From Comamonadaceae bacterium OTU4NAUVB1 (GTDB taxonomy: Bacteria; Pseudomonadota; Gammaproteobacteria; Burkholderiales; Burkholderiaceae_C), in NCBI GenBank assembly GCA_024372625.1, contig CP099605.1, positions 496,001 through 560,000 on the forward strand: DNA of 64,000 nt. The letters are read 5' to 3'. Every line of letters begins with the position of its first letter. Positions within the stretch are counted from its first letter, which is position 1. The notes beneath the pieces were generated by a model, which saw only the letters and a program-made list of their open reading frames with translations, was not told where the DNA came from and did not search any database. Both the position numbers and the translations under genes were made by a program. Below are positions 61,934 to 64,000 of the stretch, piece by piece.

Positions 61934-61938
61934 GGTCC

Positions 61939-62319
61939 TCAGTACCGCGCGACCATCGTCGAGACATCCAGGATCGGTGTCTCGGCGGCGTCGCGCACCC
62001 GCACGTCGACGCGGCGGAAGTTCGGATTGAGCGTCGCCGAGGTCCGCACCGTGACACCGAAGGCGACCCCGGCCTGGACGCAGACCTGGGCGCTGCTGCC
62101 GATGCCGGGCATCTGGCGGGCCAGGCGCACGCGCACCAGTTCGTTCTCCGCGCACAGGCCCGCCAGGAGCGTGTCGGACTGGCGTTGCGCGTTGCGCGTG
62201 AGCGCCGACGTGGCCTGCGTCCCCGCCGCCAGGGCGATGGCGACGATGGCCAAGGCCACGAGCACCTCGATCAACGTGAAGCCGCGCGCGCGCCGGCCGC
62301 TTCCACCGCGGCGCGTCAT
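61939..62319 (-). CDS. gspI: Type II secretion minor pseudopilin GspI
   Basis: A 126-residue minor pseudopilin nucleating pseudopilus assembly. The leader GRRARG precedes FTLIEVLVALAIVAIALAAG with Glu5. The AENELVRVRLARQMPG region matches GspI. The ATG overlaps the gspH stop (ATGA). Confidence 0.94.
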   Translation of the reverse strand: MTRRGGSGRRARGFTLIEVLVALAIVAIALAAGTQATSALTRNAQRQSDTLLAGLCAENELVRVRLARQMPGIGSSAQVCVQAGVAFGVTVRTSATLNPNFRRVDVRVRDAAETPILDVSTMVARY

Positions 62320-62840
62320 GGCCCGTTGGAGACGGCGAACGGCCGCAGGCCATCGGTGGCGATGCGCAGGCTGCGCGCGGGCGTGCCGGCGCGGGTCAGC
62401 ATGACCTGCTGCGCGCCGATGATCGGCTCGGGGCCGAGTTGCAGCGCGGGGGTCGGCCGGCCCTGGCCGTCGCCCGTGACGGCGCCCAGGCCCTCGGGCG
62501 AGAGCCAGGTCGTGGGCAGCGTGCCGGGACGCAGTCCGTCGAAGGCGAAGTCGCCGGGGCCGCGCGGCGTCGCGCGCCAGTAGACCGCCGCGCCACCGGT
62601 GCGCGACTGCGTGCGCGCCGACTCGAGCAGCGCCACCAGGCGATCCGCCTCGCGCTCGAGCGCGGTGTCGCCCGGGTCGCGCATCGCGAGGCCGACGCCG
62701 GCCGTGGCCAGCGCCATGATGGCGATCACGACGATGAGTTCGAGCAGCGTGAAGCCGGCCTGCGGCGCGCGCCGCGCGGTGCGACGCGGACCGCCCGTGC
62801 CGTCGGCCCCGGCGCTATTGCCAGCTGCCGATGTCGGCAT
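62316..62840 (-). CDS. gspH: Type II secretion pseudopilin GspH
   Basis: A 174-residue pseudopilin. The unusually long leader (29 residues, Gly/Arg-rich) ends in APQAG, followed by FTLLELIVVIAIMALATAG with Glu5. LVALLESARTQSRTGGAAVYW is the conserved GspH segment. The reading frame overlaps gspG by 26 nt; a shorter start inside would remove part of the odd leader, but no better codon was seen. Confidence 0.92.
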   Translation of the reverse strand: MPTSAAGNSAGADGTGGPRRTARRAPQAGFTLLELIVVIAIMALATAGVGLAMRDPGDTALEREADRLVALLESARTQSRTGGAAVYWRATPRGPGDFAFDGLRPGTLPTTWLSPEGLGAVTGDGQGRPTPALQLGPEPIIGAQQVMLTRAGTPARSLRIATDGLRPFAVSNGP

Positions 62841-63255
62841 CGTTGCCTTCGCCGCCGGGCTGCCCGTCGGCGCCCAGCGACAGCACGTCGATCTCGCCCC
62901 GGATGCCCGGGTTGAAGTACTGGTAGGGGCGGCCCCACGGGTCGTTCGGGAGCCGCTCGACGTACTGTTTCCAGTTCGGCGGGATCGGCGCGGCGGTGGG
63001 ACGCGCCACCAGGGCCTGCAGGCCCTGTTCGCCGGTCGGATAGCGCTGGTTGTCGAGCCGGTAGAGTTTGAGCGCCTGCATGACGTTGTTGACGTCGGTG
63101 CGTGCCGCCGTGGAACGGGCGTCGTCGGCGCGACCGATCACGTTGGGCACGATGAGGGCTGCGAGCACGCCGATGATGACGAGCACCACCATCAGTTCGA
63201 TCAGCGTGAAACCGCGTGCGGGGGCGCGCGCCGGGGATCGGAGGGAAGAGGGCAT
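62815..63255 (-). CDS. gspG: Type II secretion major pseudopilin GspG
   Basis: The main subunit of the pseudopilus. It has 146 residues. The leader ends ARAPARG, followed by FTLIELMVVLVIIGVLAALI; LDNQRYPTGEQGLQALV and DPWGRPYQYFNPG are hallmark segments, and the calcium-site region DVLSLGADGQPGGEGNDADI is present. It is the first gene of the minus-strand run, 74 nt from the divergent gspC. Confidence 0.97.
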   Translation of the reverse strand: MPSSLRSPARAPARGFTLIELMVVLVIIGVLAALIVPNVIGRADDARSTAARTDVNNVMQALKLYRLDNQRYPTGEQGLQALVARPTAAPIPPNWKQYVERLPNDPWGRPYQYFNPGIRGEIDVLSLGADGQPGGEGNDADIGSWQ

Positions 63256-63329
63256 GGGCAAGGTGTCGATGTCGATGGGGTCGGTGCGACGGGCGGGCCG
63301 CGGCGGTCGCTGCATGATAATCCGCGCCC

Positions 63330-63806
63330 ATGACGCTCTCCTACCCGACCGCCCGTTGGCCCGCCGCCGTCGCCACCTTCGGGCTCTGGACCGCCGCCGC
63401 CGCCGTCGTCGTCTTCTGGGGGCTGCGCCTGGCCGCGCCGCCGGATGCGGCGCCACCGCCCGTCGTGGCCGCGCCCCAGGCCGGCAACATCGACCCGACG
63501 GCCGTCGCCAGGCTGCTGGGCGCGGTGACGGGCGTGGCGCCCGTGGCGAGCGCGCCCGAGGCGGCGGGCCGCTTCGCCCTGCTCGGCGTGGTGGCCGACA
63601 ACCTGCAGCGCGGCGTCGCCCTGATCGCGGTCGACGGCCAGCCGCCCCGGCCCTTCCGCGTCGGTGGCCGGGTCGCGGAAGGCCACGTGCTGCAGTCGGT
63701 GGGCACCCGTTCGGCCGTCATCGGCACCGGTGGCGGCACCGGCGGCATCGCGCTGCAGCTGCCGACCACGCCCATGGCCATTCCCGCGCCGCCGTCGCAG
63801 CGCTGA
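63330..63806 (+). CDS. gspC: Type II secretion protein GspC (short form without PDZ)
   Basis: A 158-residue bitopic inner-membrane protein connecting the platform to the secretin. The membrane segment is ATFGLWTAAAAVVVFWGLRL; the periplasmic HR domain (about 55-135: RFALLGVVADNLQRGVALIA, RPFRVGGRVAEGHVLQSV) is intact. The C-terminal PDZ or coiled-coil domain of longer GspC proteins is absent. A GATAAT element 9 nt before the ATG could be its -10 box. It faces away from the rest of the gsp genes. Confidence 0.9.
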   Translation: MTLSYPTARWPAAVATFGLWTAAAAVVVFWGLRLAAPPDAAPPPVVAAPQAGNIDPTAVARLLGAVTGVAPVASAPEAAGRFALLGVVADNLQRGVALIAVDGQPPRPFRVGGRVAEGHVLQSVGTRSAVIGTGGGTGGIALQLPTTPMAIPAPPSQR

Positions 63807-63819
63807 CCGGCGCCGTGCC

Positions 63820-64000
63820 CTACTGCCGCAGGAACAGCCGGTACGCCGGGTTCGCCGTCTCCTCCACGAAAGGCAGGTCGAGCGTGCGCAGGAATTCGTC
63901 GAAGGCGACATGGTCCTCGGGCGGCACCTGAAGGCCCACCAGGATGCGCCCGTAGTCGGCGCCCTGGTTGCGATAGTGGAAGAGGCTGATGTTCCAGGTG
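63820..64000 (-). CDS. ilvA: Threonine ammonia-lyase IlvA, C-terminal end (partial)
   Basis: The last 60 codons of a gene that continues beyond the right edge. The translated end reads [20 protein letters not shown] and finishes [15 protein letters not shown], the signature C-terminus of the biosynthetic threonine deaminase regulatory (ACT-like) domain. The enzyme makes 2-oxobutanoate for isoleucine synthesis. The stop lies 14 nt from the convergent gspC stop. Confidence 0.92.
   Translation of the reverse strand, partial: TWNISLFHYRNQGADYGRILVGLQVPPEDHVAFDEFLRTLDLPFVEETANPAYRLFLRQ

Overview
This is a gene-dense, GC-rich bacterial chromosomal window. The gene content and order (glmU-lrp-glmS, paired cyanophycin synthetase genes with a cyanophycin-associated ABC transporter and DUF1854 gene, ttcA, a gsp type II secretion run, DUF2917 and DUF2905 genes) suggest a betaproteobacterium of the Burkholderiales, most likely Comamonadaceae (Variovorax/Acidovorax/Xylophilus-like). 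The placement is inferred from gene families read by eye. No rRNA, tRNA, CRISPR array or intact insertion sequence was seen.

Layout. 30-7499 (-): one giant hybrid NRPS-PKS gene (half C domain, A, T, KS, AT, ACP, aminotransferase) with no release domain, so its pathway probably continues to the left of the window. 7.5-7.9 kb: AT-richer leader with a candidate promoter. 7.9-10.2 kb (-): histidine phosphatase, DUF4136 lipoprotein, ttcA. 10.4-16.2 kb (+): an accessory block with a broken ttcA-like fragment, two tandem repeats, and a four-gene chaperone-usher fimbrial operon with a leader hairpin and an intra-operon terminator. 16.2-22.7 kb: pterin genes folB and a FolM-like reductase, divergent from a MidA-type methyltransferase; hisN-like phosphatase, DUF2905, ROK kinase, MocR regulator, DUF2917. 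22.7-31.2 kb: otsA-otsB-cca, ompW, GST, mgtC-like, soluble lytic transglycosylase and 5-formyl-THF cyclo-ligase. 31.2-38.8 kb: LysR regulator divergent from a second DUF2917 gene, BLUF photoreceptor divergent from a Crp/Fnr regulator, then glmU, lrp, glmS and two small hypothetical genes. 38.9-46.8 kb: cyanophycin cluster. 46.8-48.5 kb: tandem glycine riboswitch with terminator ahead of a DadA-type amino-acid oxidase. 48.6-52.1 kb: queC, SbmA/YddA-like ABC transporter, 5'-nucleotidase. 52.1-63.8 kb: type II secretion genes gspG-H-I-J-K-L-M-N-D-E-F on the minus strand with gspC divergent. The window ends in the 3' end of ilvA.

How the parts work together. glmU and glmS supply UDP-GlcNAc, with an Lrp-family regulator and an AT-rich dyad between them. 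The cyanophycin block couples two synthetases to a divergent transporter operon. The T2SS run encodes almost a complete secreton apart from the prepilin peptidase. otsBA makes trehalose. The most unusual items are the stand-alone NRPS-PKS-aminotransferase with a proline-like specificity code, the riboswitch-controlled DadA-type gene, the degenerate CphA paralogue with its transporter, and the repeat-rich fimbrial leader.
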